Source of the DNA: Flavobacterium sp. I3-2
GTDB taxonomy: Bacteria > Bacteroidota > Bacteroidia > Flavobacteriales > Flavobacteriaceae
Assembly (NCBI RefSeq): GCF_013389595.1
Contig: NZ_CP058306.1
Span: forward strand, 124,001-188,000
Length of the DNA stretch: 64,000 nt
Direction: 5' to 3'
The notes below the pieces were generated by a model. That model did not search any database. It was given only the letters and a program-made list of their open reading frames with translations, and was not told the origin of the DNA. Below, piece by piece: positions 30,191 through 39,928 of the stretch. Position numbers and translations under genes: made by a program. Each line of letters starts with the position of its first letter. The first letter of the stretch is position 1.

Positions 30191-31054
30191 TTATTTAAAA
30201 AGATGTTTAAACCATTGTCCAAAATTTTTCTTAACTAACCAGAAATTAGTTTTTTTCAATTTTTCATTATCTAAAATCAACTTACGCAAATCGACAAGAT
30301 TTAATGAAGCAAAATAACCTAATTTTTTCCAAGTTTTAGGATCTAGATAAAAAAAGTCTTCCATTTCTGTATAATTAGTTTCGTCAACTTTTAACCATTT
30401 TTCTAAAAAAGAATCATTGATTTCATGTTGATGTCCCCAATTTTTGAGTTTAAAACGTAATTCTTCTTCAGTACGAGCAAGACCTTCGTGCAAAACATAA
30501 CTATCTAAATAAACAATTCGTTCACGTGTATTTTTTGCATATTTATAATTAGGATAATTAGTCGCAATGTAAAATTTAGTTGGATTATCTATATATAAAA
30601 TACCTTTTTCTAAGTATTTATATACATTAATATGAAAAGCTGCAAATTGAATTGGATTCTTTTCTGGTGTTTTTAAAAAGTTATCGTATCTTCTAAGTTG
30701 CTGTACAAAACTTTTAAAATCAATAAAAATTTCATCAGAATCAACTTGTATCATCCAGTTACCGATTCCCATTTTCATACCTAACATATGACGCTCTCGC
30801 GTATCATTCTGAATTGCATTTAAATCGGACACATAAAAATCATCTTCGTAAATAACAATTTTGTTATCAACATCAATTTCTTTAATCCAGTCAAAAAAAG
30901 CTGGTTCAATTTCATATGTATTTCCTTTCCATGTACGACGCAGATGGTCTATTGCTAGAAAAATTGTATCAGAATCTTCATAAACGGGTGGTAAAGATTT
31001 CTTTAAAAATTCGTAGTCGTAAGAAACTAAGAATCCAGTTTGAATTTTATTCAT
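30191..31054 (-). CDS. Putative glycosyltransferase (GT-A type)
   Basis: 287 residues. The fold is suggested by an acidic metal-binding motif IQVDSDEIFIDF (about 98-109) within a region NDTRERHMLGMKMGIGNWM, and by TKFYIATNYPNYKYAKNTRERI. It lacks the typical GT2 N-terminal nucleotide motif, so the assignment is by context and the VDSDE motif only. It starts a two-gene operon with the GT2 downstream, within an LPS-core-like locus. Confidence 0.55.
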   Translation of the reverse strand: MNKIQTGFLVSYDYEFLKKSLPPVYEDSDTIFLAIDHLRRTWKGNTYEIEPAFFDWIKEIDVDNKIVIYEDDFYVSDLNAIQNDTRERHMLGMKMGIGNWMIQVDSDEIFIDFKSFVQQLRRYDNFLKTPEKNPIQFAAFHINVYKYLEKGILYIDNPTKFYIATNYPNYKYAKNTRERIVYLDSYVLHEGLARTEEELRFKLKNWGHQHEINDSFLEKWLKVDETNYTEMEDFFYLDPKTWKKLGYFASLNLVDLRKLILDNEKLKKTNFWLVKKNFGQWFKHLFK

Positions 31055-31141
31055 AATTTATAAGATTAAGCAAATATATAAAAACTGAAATCATTTTTTT
31101 ATAACATTGTTTTTATAATTATTTTTACAAAAAAATTAATA

Positions 31142-32092
31142 ATGAAAATTTGTATAATTAGCTTTGATATTTGGGGTTTTGATAATTTCATAAAAAAAAA
31201 CCTAGAAACACAAAACATTGAAGCCTATCACATTAGTCTATCAAAATATAAATACAAATACAAAAATCTATTTGAAAAAATTTCTAATTTCAATAATAAA
31301 TTATTTTTTAATAAAAACGTAAAAAAAATAAATAGAGAAAAATTTATATTAGATACTTTAGAAAATTTAGGCAAATTTGATCAAATTTTAATAATTAACC
31401 CTGAACAAATTAGTTTAGAAACACATCAAAAAATTAAAAATTCAACTAAAAGATATATCACTTTTTTGTATGATAGCTTAGATCGAACTCCAGTATTAAA
31501 TAACATCTTAGATTTATTTGACACTGTATTTTCGTTTGATGACAAAGATTGCAAAGAATTCAATTTTAAATTCATAACAAATTATATTTATCAAGACATT
31601 GAAGAAATAAAACAAACGTTTGATTTTAAAGCCTTTGCTATATATTCCGAAGACAATAGATTAAGAACACTTTATAAATTAGATGACATTTTTAAAAAAT
31701 TTGATACACCTTCAAAGTTTCTTATATATACAAATAAATTAAAAAAAGTTAAAAACACTACTATTCATTTTACCAATCAAAGAATAAGTATAGATGAAGT
31801 TATGAAAGATCTAGAAAAATCTGAAATTTTTATAGATTTGATAAGAGACAACCAAACTGGATTAAGCTTTCGAGTTTTTGAAGCTCTAGCAATGCAAAGA
31901 AAATTAATTACTACAAATAAAAATATCAAACATTATGATTTTTATAATGAAAATAACATTCTTGTAGTTGACAAAGAAAATCCTGTTATTTCAGATAACT
32001 TTTTGAATGGAACTTACGAAAAAATACCTGAAAACATATTAAATAAATATACTTTAAACCATTGGACAAAAACGGTTTTTAATTTAAGTTAA
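31142..32092 (+). CDS. GT-B glycosyltransferase-like protein (CgeB-like)
   Basis: 316 residues, lysine- and asparagine-rich and poorer in GC than its neighbours. An N-terminal Rossmann half begins MKICIISFDIWGFDNF. The C-terminal half has the GT-B donor motif-like stretch TGLSFRVFEALAMQRKLITTN (about 243-263). It resembles CgeB/LPS core GT-B proteins; the substrate is unknown. It is 3 bp upstream of the next GT4 gene and likely co-transcribed. Confidence 0.58.
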   Translation: MKICIISFDIWGFDNFIKKNLETQNIEAYHISLSKYKYKYKNLFEKISNFNNKLFFNKNVKKINREKFILDTLENLGKFDQILIINPEQISLETHQKIKNSTKRYITFLYDSLDRTPVLNNILDLFDTVFSFDDKDCKEFNFKFITNYIYQDIEEIKQTFDFKAFAIYSEDNRLRTLYKLDDIFKKFDTPSKFLIYTNKLKKVKNTTIHFTNQRISIDEVMKDLEKSEIFIDLIRDNQTGLSFRVFEALAMQRKLITTNKNIKHYDFYNENNILVVDKENPVISDNFLNGTYEKIPENILNKYTLNHWTKTVFNLS

Positions 32093-32095
32093 AAA

Positions 32096-33250
32096 ATGAT
32101 AACAAAAATACTTTTCATATTTCACGAAGACACACGAACCGGAGCACCAAACGCTTTACTTTCTTTTTTAAATTACATTAATGAAAATCATCAGAAAGAA
32201 TTCATTATTGATATTTTTGTTCTTAGATCAATTGCTAGTGAAATTGAGCCAGATTTAAAAAAAATTGCTAGAAACTTTTATACTAAAAGAAAAGACAAAA
32301 AAATAAAAACGAAAATTATTAATATTTTCAAACCTATTTCTTTACAACTTTTTGCTTTACAAAAAGCCCATAATTATGACATTGTTTACGGAAACACAAT
32401 CTTAACTTTAAAGTATTTAAGTAAACTAAAACAACAATGTAAAACTGTAAAAACAATCTTACATGTACATGAAGGAAATTATTTAACTAGTCTATTTTTA
32501 AATAAAAACAGAGCTACTAAAGAATTTCAAAATATTGACCATGTAATTACTGTTACCCAAACAGCTTCAAATAATCTTGAACAAAACTACGGGGTTATAG
32601 CATCTAAGATAGCTATAATTAGTCCAGCAATTGAGCAAAATGAATATTCAGAAATAGATTCTAATTTATTAAAAGAATATTCAAATAATGATTTAATATT
32701 AGTAAATTTAGGACAACCAAGTTTAACAAAAGGTACAGATTTAATTCCGCAAATTGCAAATTATCTACGAGCTAAAAATCCGAATCTAAAATTTAAAATT
32801 TTAATTATTGGAATTACTAGCGATAATGATTTTGTAAAAGCATTGAAATTAGATATTGATAAATTAGAATTAAATTCTTATATTGAGTTAATTTCACATA
32901 CCAAGACTCCGCTTGCTTATTTAAATTTCAGTAATGCCTGTTTGATAACATCTCGTGAAGAATCATTTTCATTAGTTGGTGTTCAAGCTGTAATGCTTAA
33001 CAAACCTTTAGTTTTATTTAAAAATGCAATTGGATTATCTGAAATAGTAACAGAACAAGCAACTTTTACAGCAAACTATTTAGACACTTACGATTTTGCA
33101 GATAAAATTTTAGAACTATATAATTTTCCAGAAACTTTACATCAAAAAACTTCATTAAGTAAACAAATTTACGCTGAAAAATTAGCACCAAGCATTTGCA
33201 ATAAAAAACATTATTTAAAACTGAAAGACTTTGTCAATCAAATTGAATAA
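32096..33250 (+). CDS. Glycosyltransferase family 4
   Basis: 384-residue GT-B enzyme: ILFIFHEDTRTGAPNALLSFL (glycine/alanine loop near the N-terminus), ILHVHEGNY in the acceptor domain, and in the donor domain LVNLGQPSLTKGTDLIPQIA and SREESFSLVGVQAVMLNKPLVLF, the E-x7-E block with the usual first E. It is the last gene of the LPS-core-like locus and lies 3 bp after 32092. Confidence 0.82.
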   Translation: MITKILFIFHEDTRTGAPNALLSFLNYINENHQKEFIIDIFVLRSIASEIEPDLKKIARNFYTKRKDKKIKTKIINIFKPISLQLFALQKAHNYDIVYGNTILTLKYLSKLKQQCKTVKTILHVHEGNYLTSLFLNKNRATKEFQNIDHVITVTQTASNNLEQNYGVIASKIAIISPAIEQNEYSEIDSNLLKEYSNNDLILVNLGQPSLTKGTDLIPQIANYLRAKNPNLKFKILIIGITSDNDFVKALKLDIDKLELNSYIELISHTKTPLAYLNFSNACLITSREESFSLVGVQAVMLNKPLVLFKNAIGLSEIVTEQATFTANYLDTYDFADKILELYNFPETLHQKTSLSKQIYAEKLAPSICNKKHYLKLKDFVNQIE

Positions 33251-33300
33251 TAAATTAGATAAATTTGAGTTATACTTAATTATATACTAAAAAATTTAAA

Positions 33301-34815
33301 ATGAAATATTTATATAATATTATTACAATATTTGTTTTAATTGGCTTCGTTTCTTGCCGAAAAGATTTCGATTTCGAAACAAGTTCAGGTACGGATTTAC
33401 GTTTTTCTAGAGATACCGTTTATTTAGACACTATTTTCACAAATATTGGTTCAAGTACATATACGTTAAAAGTTTATAACTCAACAAATAAAGACATCAA
33501 AATTCCAACTTTGAAACTTGCAAAAGGCGAAAATTCTAATTTCCGTTTGATGGTAGATGGGGTCGCAGGAAAAGTTTTCAATAATGTAGAACTTCTTGCA
33601 AAAGATAGTATGTTTATTTTTGTAGAAACAACCGTTGATATACATTCACTTTCGAATCAAAAGGAATATTTATACACCGATCAAATTCAATTTACTTCAG
33701 GTACTAATTCTCAGAAAGTCGAATTAGTAACATTAGTGAAAGATGCGATTTTCTTATATCCGCAAAAATTTGCTGATGGAACAAAAGAAACACTTCCGTT
33801 AGATGGCGAAGAAATTGAAGGTTTCTTTTTAGACGAAAATGATCCTGTAAACGAAAATGAACTAATTTGGACAGACGACAAACCTTACGTTATTTACGGT
33901 TACGCTGCGGTTCCTCCGAATAAAACTTTAGAAATTGAAGCAGGAGCTCAAATTCATTTTCACGATAATTCGGGACTTTTGGTTGCTAATAACGGAAATA
34001 TTAATGCAGTCGGAACGATCCAGAATCCGATTATTTTTCAAGGCGATCGTTTAGAACCTAGCTTTGAAAACACACCTGGTCAATGGGGTGCAATTTGGCT
34101 TACTGTTGGAAGTTCAGGAAATTTTGAAAACGCAATCATTAAAAACGCAACAATCGGATTACTAATTAATAAAAATCAAGGAACAGTTAACTTACATAAT
34201 TTACAAGTTTATAATGCTTCTGATTTTGGAATTCTTGGTAGAGTCGGAAAAATTCGAGGAACAAATGTAGTTACAAACAATTGCGGTCAAGCCGGATTAG
34301 GTTGTACGTTTGGAGGAAATTATCATTTCATTCAATCTACTTTTGCGAATTATTGGAATAAACCAAATCAAACTTCGGTAGTTATTGATAATTACGATGG
34401 AACACCTGAATTTGCTATCGAACAAGCATTATTTCAAAATTGCATTATTTATGGCTCAAGTAGCGAGTCGTTGATTATGAACAAACAAGGTTCAAATAAC
34501 AATTTCAATATTAAATTTGATAATTCTCTAATTAAGTTTACCGATTATTCCAATCAAGTTTTTGGAAATTTCCCTTATGATTTTAACAATTCAACGTATT
34601 TTAGTAATTGTTTAATTGCAAGAACTCCACAACAATATCGTCCATATTTCAAAAACACAAACAAAAACGAAATGATGATTACAGATAAGGCGGTTGATAT
34701 TATAGGAATTGGAAATCTAATTTTTGCGCAACAAGTTCCTTTTGATTTATTAGGAAATAGCCGCTTATCAAGTCCAGATTTAGGAGCCTATCAGAATATT
34801 CCAGAAAGTCAATAA
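33301..34815 (+). CDS. Lipoprotein with right-handed parallel beta-helix
   Basis: 504 residues with a lipoprotein signal (FVLIGFVSC, Cys at about residue 19), a beta-rich domain about 40-150, and repeated short strands about 190-460 (NNGNINAVGTIQNPIIFQGDRLEP, NATIGLLINKNQGTVNLHNLQVYNASDFGILGR) typical of a parallel beta-helix. The C-terminal LSSPDLGAYQN is common in this flavobacterial lipoprotein family. The function is not known; surface exposure is probable. It lies upstream of purL, with a separate -7 element for purL between. Confidence 0.72.
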   Translation: MKYLYNIITIFVLIGFVSCRKDFDFETSSGTDLRFSRDTVYLDTIFTNIGSSTYTLKVYNSTNKDIKIPTLKLAKGENSNFRLMVDGVAGKVFNNVELLAKDSMFIFVETTVDIHSLSNQKEYLYTDQIQFTSGTNSQKVELVTLVKDAIFLYPQKFADGTKETLPLDGEEIEGFFLDENDPVNENELIWTDDKPYVIYGYAAVPPNKTLEIEAGAQIHFHDNSGLLVANNGNINAVGTIQNPIIFQGDRLEPSFENTPGQWGAIWLTVGSSGNFENAIIKNATIGLLINKNQGTVNLHNLQVYNASDFGILGRVGKIRGTNVVTNNCGQAGLGCTFGGNYHFIQSTFANYWNKPNQTSVVIDNYDGTPEFAIEQALFQNCIIYGSSSESLIMNKQGSNNNFNIKFDNSLIKFTDYSNQVFGNFPYDFNNSTYFSNCLIARTPQQYRPYFKNTNKNEMMITDKAVDIIGIGNLIFAQQVPFDLLGNSRLSSPDLGAYQNIPESQ

Positions 34816-34842
34816 TAATTTTTAAATTGATGAAAATTAAGT

Positions 34843-34850
34843 TATTTTTG
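34843..34850 (+). promoter_or_regulatory. -7 element of purL promoter
   Basis: TATTTTTG fits TAnnTTTG and lies 33 bp before the purL start codon. I could not place a -33 element at the usual distance, so this is weak. Confidence 0.35.
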
Positions 34851-34882
34851 TAGCTTCAAACAACACAACTAATACATACACA

Positions 34883-37800
34883 ATGATTCATTTCTTCGTG
34901 AACCAAAAGGGCACTGTTTACAGTGTTCAAATCGAAAAAGATTTAACTACAGAAGATATTACTAAATTAAATTGGCTTTTTGGTAATGCTTCAAAAATTG
35001 AACAAACTACTTTAGAAGATTTTTACGTTGGCCCACGCGCGGCAATGATCACACCTTGGAGTACCAATGCGGTTGAAATTACGCAAAACATGGGAATTGA
35101 AGGAATTATTCGTATTGAAGAATTCGAAAAAGTTTCTTCTGATTTCATTGATTTTGATCCTATGATTTCTCAAAAGTTTGCTGCATTAACTCAAGAAATG
35201 TTTACCATTGCAATCAATGTAGAACCAATTTTAGAGATTGAAGATATTGAAGCTTACAACCAACAAGAAGGATTAGCTTTAAGTTCAGAAGAAGTTGAGT
35301 ACTTAAATAACTTAGCAACAAAATTAGGTCGTAAATTAACAGATTCAGAAGTTTTTGCTTTCTCACAAGCAAACTCAGAACACTGCCGTCATAAAATCTT
35401 TAACGGAACTTTCGTTATCGATGGCGTTGAACAACCTACATCCTTATTTAAATTAATCAAGAAAACATCAGAAACAAATCCAAACGGAATTGTATCTGCA
35501 TATAAAGATAACGTTGCTTTTGTAAAAGGACCAAAAGCAACACAATTTGCACCGATTTCTGCTGACAAACCAGATTTTTATGCTGAAAAAGAATTTGAAT
35601 CGGTTATTTCATTAAAAGCAGAAACGCACAACTTCCCTACTACTGTTGAACCATTTTCTGGTGCTGCAACAGGTGCTGGAGGAGAAATTCGTGACCGTTT
35701 AGCTGGAGGTCAAGGTTCTTTACCTTTAGCAGGAACTGCGATTTACATGACGTCTTATTCGCGTTTAAACGAAGAACGCCCATGGGAAAAAGCCATGAAT
35801 GAAAGAGATTGGTTATACCAAACGCCAATGGATATTTTAATCAAAGCATCTAACGGAGCTTCAGATTTTGGAAACAAATTTGGTCAACCGTTAATTGTTG
35901 GATCGGTATTAACTTTTGAACATGAAGAAGATGCTCGCAAAATTGGTTACGATAAAGTAATTATGCAAGCAGGTGGAATCGGATACGGAAAATTAGATCA
36001 AGCGATAAAACACAAACCAGAAGTTGGTGATAAAATTGTGATTTTAGGTGGTGAAAACTACCGTATTGGTATGGGTGGAGCTGCGGTTTCGTCTGCCGAT
36101 ACTGGAGCTTTTGGATCTGGAATTGAGTTAAACGCAATTCAACGTTCTAACCCTGAAATGCAAAAACGTGCGGCTAATGCGGTTCGTGGTTTAGTGGAAT
36201 CTGACAACAACCCAATCGTGTCTATTCACGATCACGGTGCGGGTGGACACTTAAACTGTTTATCTGAATTGGTTGAAGAAACAGGTGGTTTAATTGATTT
36301 AGACGCTTTACCTGTTGGAGATCCAACGTTATCTGCAAAAGAAATTATTGGTAACGAATCTCAAGAACGTATGGGATTAGTTATTGGAGAAAAAGATATT
36401 GAAACGTTACAAAAAATTGCTGATCGTGAACGTGCACCAATGTACACTGTTGGAGACGTAACAGGTGATCACCGTTTTACTTTCGAATCTAAAACTACAG
36501 GTGAAAAACCAATGGATTACGCTTTAGAAGACTTCTTCGGATCGTCTCCTAAAACGGTAATGACAGATAAAAAAATTGATAGAAATTACGCTGGATTAAC
36601 GTACAGCACAGAAAATATTCCTACATATTTAAACCAAATGTTACAATTAGAGGCAGTTGCATCTAAAGATTGGTTAACAAATAAAGTAGACCGTTGTGTG
36701 GGCGGACGCGTTGCAAAACAACAATGTGTTGGTCCTTTACAATTACCTTTAAACAATGTGGGTGTAATGGCTTTAGATTTTAAATCTACCGAAGGTATTG
36801 CAACTACAGTTGGACACGCTCCTATTGCAGCTTTAGTTGATCCGATTGCGGGATCTCGTAACGCAATTGCTGAAGCTTTATCAAACCTTGTTTTTGCTCC
36901 AATCAACAACGGTTTAGCTGGTGTTTCTTTATCAGCAAACTGGATGTGGGCTTGTAACAACGAAGGTGAAGATGCGCGTTTATACGAAGCGGTTAAAGGA
37001 TGTTCTGACTTTGCAATTGAATTAGGAATCAATATTCCAACAGGAAAAGATTCGCTTTCAATGAAACAAAAGTATCCAAACGGTGAAAACGTAATCGCTC
37101 CTGGAACGGTTATTATTTCGGCAGCAGGAAACTGTACAGATATTAATAAAGTAGTTGAACCGGTTTTAAATAAAAATGCTGGCTCTATTTACTACATCAA
37201 TTTATCTCAAGATACATTTAAATTAGGCGGATCATCTTTCGCTCAAATTTTAAATAAAATTGGAAACGAAGTTCCTACCATTAAAGACGGAGCTTACTTT
37301 AAAAAGACTTTCAATACCATTCAAGAAGCTATCAATACTAATTTAGTTGAGGCAGGTCACGATATCGGATCAGGTGGTTTAGTTACTACTTTATTAGAAA
37401 TGACTTTTGCAGATGTTAATTTAGGTGCAAACTATGATTTATCTGCATTAAACGAGGCGGATACGGTTAAAGCTTTATTTAACGAAAATATTGCAGTTGT
37501 TTTACAAGCTAAAGAAGATGCCGCTTTTGAAAAAGCTTTTGCTGAAGCCGGAATTGAAGCTGTAAAAATTGGTACTGCTGTTGCTGGTAACGAAGTTACA
37601 TTTAAAAACAACAACGATGTATTTACATTTAATGTAACTGAAACACGTGATACGTGGTTTAAAACGTCTTTCTTATTAGATCAAAAACAATCTAAAAACG
37701 GAATGGCGCAAGAACGTTACAACAACTATAAAAATCAGCCGTTAAACTTTACATTCCCTACTCACTTTACAGGTGTTAAACCAGTTCACAACGGAGCAAG

Positions 37801-38551
37801 ACCAAAAGCAGCGATTATTCGTGAAAAAGGTTCGAACTCAGAGCGTGAAATGGCAAATGCAATGTATTTAGCTGGATTTGATGTTAAAGATGTGCACATG
37901 ACCGATTTAATTTCTGGAAGAGAAACGTTAGAAGATATTCAGTTTATTGGAGCAGTTGGAGGATTCTCTAACTCAGACGTTTTAGGATCTGCTAAAGGTT
38001 GGGCTGGAGCTTTCTTATATAACGAAAAAGCAAAAGCTGCTTTAGAAAACTTCTACAAACGTCCGGATACCATGTCTGTTGGAATTTGTAACGGATGTCA
38101 GTTATTAATGGAGTTAGAATTAATCAACCCAGAGCATGATGTTCACGGAAAAATGATTCACAATACTTCTGGTAAACACGAATCGAACTTTGTATCTGTG
38201 AAAGTTCAAGAAAACAACTCGATCATGTTATCTACATTAGCAGGATCTACTTTAGGAGTTTGGATTTCTCACGGAGAAGGAAAATTCAACTTACCAAAAG
38301 ACGAAGCTGCTTATAACATTGTTGCTAAATATGCTTACGAGCAATATCCTGCTAATCCAAACGGATCGGATTATAACACTGCCATGATGTGTGATGTAAC
38401 TGGTCGCCATTTAGTAACAATGCCACACATTGAGCGTTCTACTTTCCAATGGAATTGGGCAAATTATCCAAACGGTCGTAAAGACGAAGTTACGCCTTGG
38501 TTAGAAGCTTTTGTTAACGCACGTAAATGGTGTGAAGCAAATAAAAAATAA
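34883..38551 (+). CDS. purL: Phosphoribosylformylglycinamidine synthase (long form)
   Basis: 1222 residues, the long single-chain FGAM synthase of purine synthesis, which converts FGAR, glutamine and ATP to FGAM. Visible are SQANSEHCRHKIFNG (about 163-177), the first AIRS/PurM-like half with SLKAETHNFPTTVEPFSGAATGAGGEIRD and SIHDHGAGGHLNCLSEL, and the second half with DIGSGGLVTTLLEM. The C-terminal class I amidotransferase domain (about 975-1220) has the nucleophile in VGICNGCQLLMEL and the His-Glu partners in MPHIERSTFQ. Complete. Confidence 0.96.
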   Translation: MIHFFVNQKGTVYSVQIEKDLTTEDITKLNWLFGNASKIEQTTLEDFYVGPRAAMITPWSTNAVEITQNMGIEGIIRIEEFEKVSSDFIDFDPMISQKFAALTQEMFTIAINVEPILEIEDIEAYNQQEGLALSSEEVEYLNNLATKLGRKLTDSEVFAFSQANSEHCRHKIFNGTFVIDGVEQPTSLFKLIKKTSETNPNGIVSAYKDNVAFVKGPKATQFAPISADKPDFYAEKEFESVISLKAETHNFPTTVEPFSGAATGAGGEIRDRLAGGQGSLPLAGTAIYMTSYSRLNEERPWEKAMNERDWLYQTPMDILIKASNGASDFGNKFGQPLIVGSVLTFEHEEDARKIGYDKVIMQAGGIGYGKLDQAIKHKPEVGDKIVILGGENYRIGMGGAAVSSADTGAFGSGIELNAIQRSNPEMQKRAANAVRGLVESDNNPIVSIHDHGAGGHLNCLSELVEETGGLIDLDALPVGDPTLSAKEIIGNESQERMGLVIGEKDIETLQKIADRERAPMYTVGDVTGDHRFTFESKTTGEKPMDYALEDFFGSSPKTVMTDKKIDRNYAGLTYSTENIPTYLNQMLQLEAVASKDWLTNKVDRCVGGRVAKQQCVGPLQLPLNNVGVMALDFKSTEGIATTVGHAPIAALVDPIAGSRNAIAEALSNLVFAPINNGLAGVSLSANWMWACNNEGEDARLYEAVKGCSDFAIELGINIPTGKDSLSMKQKYPNGENVIAPGTVIISAAGNCTDINKVVEPVLNKNAGSIYYINLSQDTFKLGGSSFAQILNKIGNEVPTIKDGAYFKKTFNTIQEAINTNLVEAGHDIGSGGLVTTLLEMTFADVNLGANYDLSALNEADTVKALFNENIAVVLQAKEDAAFEKAFAEAGIEAVKIGTAVAGNEVTFKNNNDVFTFNVTETRDTWFKTSFLLDQKQSKNGMAQERYNNYKNQPLNFTFPTHFTGVKPVHNGARPKAAIIREKGSNSEREMANAMYLAGFDVKDVHMTDLISGRETLEDIQFIGAVGGFSNSDVLGSAKGWAGAFLYNEKAKAALENFYKRPDTMSVGICNGCQLLMELELINPEHDVHGKMIHNTSGKHESNFVSVKVQENNSIMLSTLAGSTLGVWISHGEGKFNLPKDEAAYNIVAKYAYEQYPANPNGSDYNTAMMCDVTGRHLVTMPHIERSTFQWNWANYPNGRKDEVTPWLEAFVNARKWCEANKK

Positions 38552-38566
38552 TTCATTTTATAATAA

Positions 38567-38604
38567 ACAAAAAACTCCATCTAAATACAGGTGGAGTTTT
38601 TGTT
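38567..38604. terminator. Bidirectional terminator after purL
   Basis: 13-bp stem AACAAAAACTCCA / TGGAGTTTTTGTT with a 12-nt loop; the right arm overlaps the stop region of the minus-strand gene at 38604. Confidence 0.8.
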
Positions 38605-39230
38605 TATTCTGTAAACAAAATCTTCATGATTTTTTCAAATTGTACATTTGGATGTATTTCAAGATCTAAATCTAAAATAGAAGAATAGGCTTTTTCACAT
38701 TGTTCAAAATACTTTTTATTTAACTTTTTTAATTTCATTAAAAAATCAAATCTTTTTTCACCATAATACTCCTCTGCTTTTAATGTGAAATATAAAGATG
38801 TATAATATAATTTTAAATCGATTTTTTCAAGCATTTTATATTGATTGATTTGCTTATCTAAAACCTTTTTATAGGAAATTCCTTCTACAAATAATTTTGG
38901 ATTAAATTTTAATTTAATAAATTCATCAAAAAACAATATATGTTCAATATTATTTAATAAATTATATGCAATTTGTTCTTCATATTGATTAAATTTTGTA
39001 AAATCAAAAAAAGTTACAGTATCTAACCCAAAATACCTTAGCTCCAAGTGTAGCAATTCGTGAGTAAATAATTCTTTACTTTTTCGTGTATCAACATAAA
39101 TTAATGCACTATTTGAATCTGATTTAAATTCTAATTTATAATTAATAGTCTCAATAATTTGAATATCAAATTGTGAAATTAACTTATTCCAAAGTCCAAT
39201 ATTACGTTGATCTAGCAATTCATTAAACAT
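38604..39230 (-). CDS. Small HExxH-containing protein
   Basis: 208 residues of a protein I cannot assign. It contains the zincin motif HELLH at residues 57-61 (FTHELLHLELRYFG), which in metallopeptidases gives two zinc ligands and the catalytic glutamate. A third ligand would have to come from the downstream helical part (about 80-110), where NNIEH is a candidate. The rest is helical and lysine-rich. It stands alone between convergent terminators. It may be a stand-alone metallopeptidase or only look like one. Confidence 0.55.
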   Translation of the reverse strand: MFNELLDQRNIGLWNKLISQFDIQIIETINYKLEFKSDSNSALIYVDTRKSKELFTHELLHLELRYFGLDTVTFFDFTKFNQYEEQIAYNLLNNIEHILFFDEFIKLKFNPKLFVEGISYKKVLDKQINQYKMLEKIDLKLYYTSLYFTLKAEEYYGEKRFDFLMKLKKLNKKYFEQCEKAYSSILDLDLEIHPNVQFEKIMKILFTE

Positions 39231-39445
39231 AACTAACTTATTTTTTTTCTAAGTTACTACATTATTATAAAAAACTATTTTTTTAACATTTATGCTCTAT
39301 CATAATTACAACTGTACTGATTTATAAAATATTCAAGAATTTGATAAATTATAAATAATCCGTTATTTATTAGTTAATTTCAAATCCTTTCAAAGAAAAT
39401 CAAAATTAAAACCTTAGTTTTGCAAACTTTATAAGAAATCAAAAC

Positions 39446-39892
39446 ATGAAAAGAGTTATTGAATACAGAAAACTTATTGGAGTTGACAAAGACGTTACTT
39501 TAAAAGAGTTGAAAAACATTTACAGAAACACCATGAAGGATGCACATCCTGATAAATTTGTTGACAACGAAGCTGGAAGAATTGAAGCCGAAGAAAAAAG
39601 TAAAGCTGTAATCGAAGCTTATCATTTTTTGGTAAGTATCAATAGCGAAACACACGAAAAAAATAAGGATGCTTACGCTGAAACCATTGCTACTTCTAAT
39701 ATTTTAGATTTTCAGTTTGAAAAACAAGTCTTAATCATCGAACATTTAAACGGTGAAAAATACGAATATATTGGAGTTCCAAGAAACACGTATATTAAAT
39801 TAGTTAACGCAGATTCGTACAATCGTTTTGCTAAAAGACATATTTATGGGAATTTTATTTTCCGTAAAGCTGGAAAAGCAACAGAAGAATAA
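39446..39892 (+). CDS. DnaJ-like/KTSC-domain protein
   Basis: 148 residues. The N-terminal part is J-domain-like with LKNIYRNTMKDAHPDKFVDNE (the HPDK motif at about 32-35). The C-terminal part EYIGVPRNTYIKLVNADSYNRFAKRHIYGNFIFRKAG matches the KTSC domain. A promoter element TAGTTTTG at 39414-39421 precedes it. It may act as an Hsp70 co-chaperone or nucleic-acid-binding accessory; this is a family-level guess. Confidence 0.7.
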   Translation: MKRVIEYRKLIGVDKDVTLKELKNIYRNTMKDAHPDKFVDNEAGRIEAEEKSKAVIEAYHFLVSINSETHEKNKDAYAETIATSNILDFQFEKQVLIIEHLNGEKYEYIGVPRNTYIKLVNADSYNRFAKRHIYGNFIFRKAGKATEE

Positions 39893-39897
39893 AACAT

Positions 39898-39922
39898 AAA
39901 ATCCTCTAAAATTTAGAGGATT
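39898..39922. terminator. Bidirectional terminator
   Basis: Stem AAATCCTCTAAA / TTTAGAGGATTT between convergent genes, followed by T's on the plus strand. Confidence 0.85.
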
Positions 39923-39928
39923 TTTATT

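Noticed and set aside
36586-37032. A 148-codon open frame on the minus strand within purL
   Set aside because: It is antisense to highly conserved FGAM synthase sequence and has no protein-like motifs or promoter; it is a shadow of the real gene.
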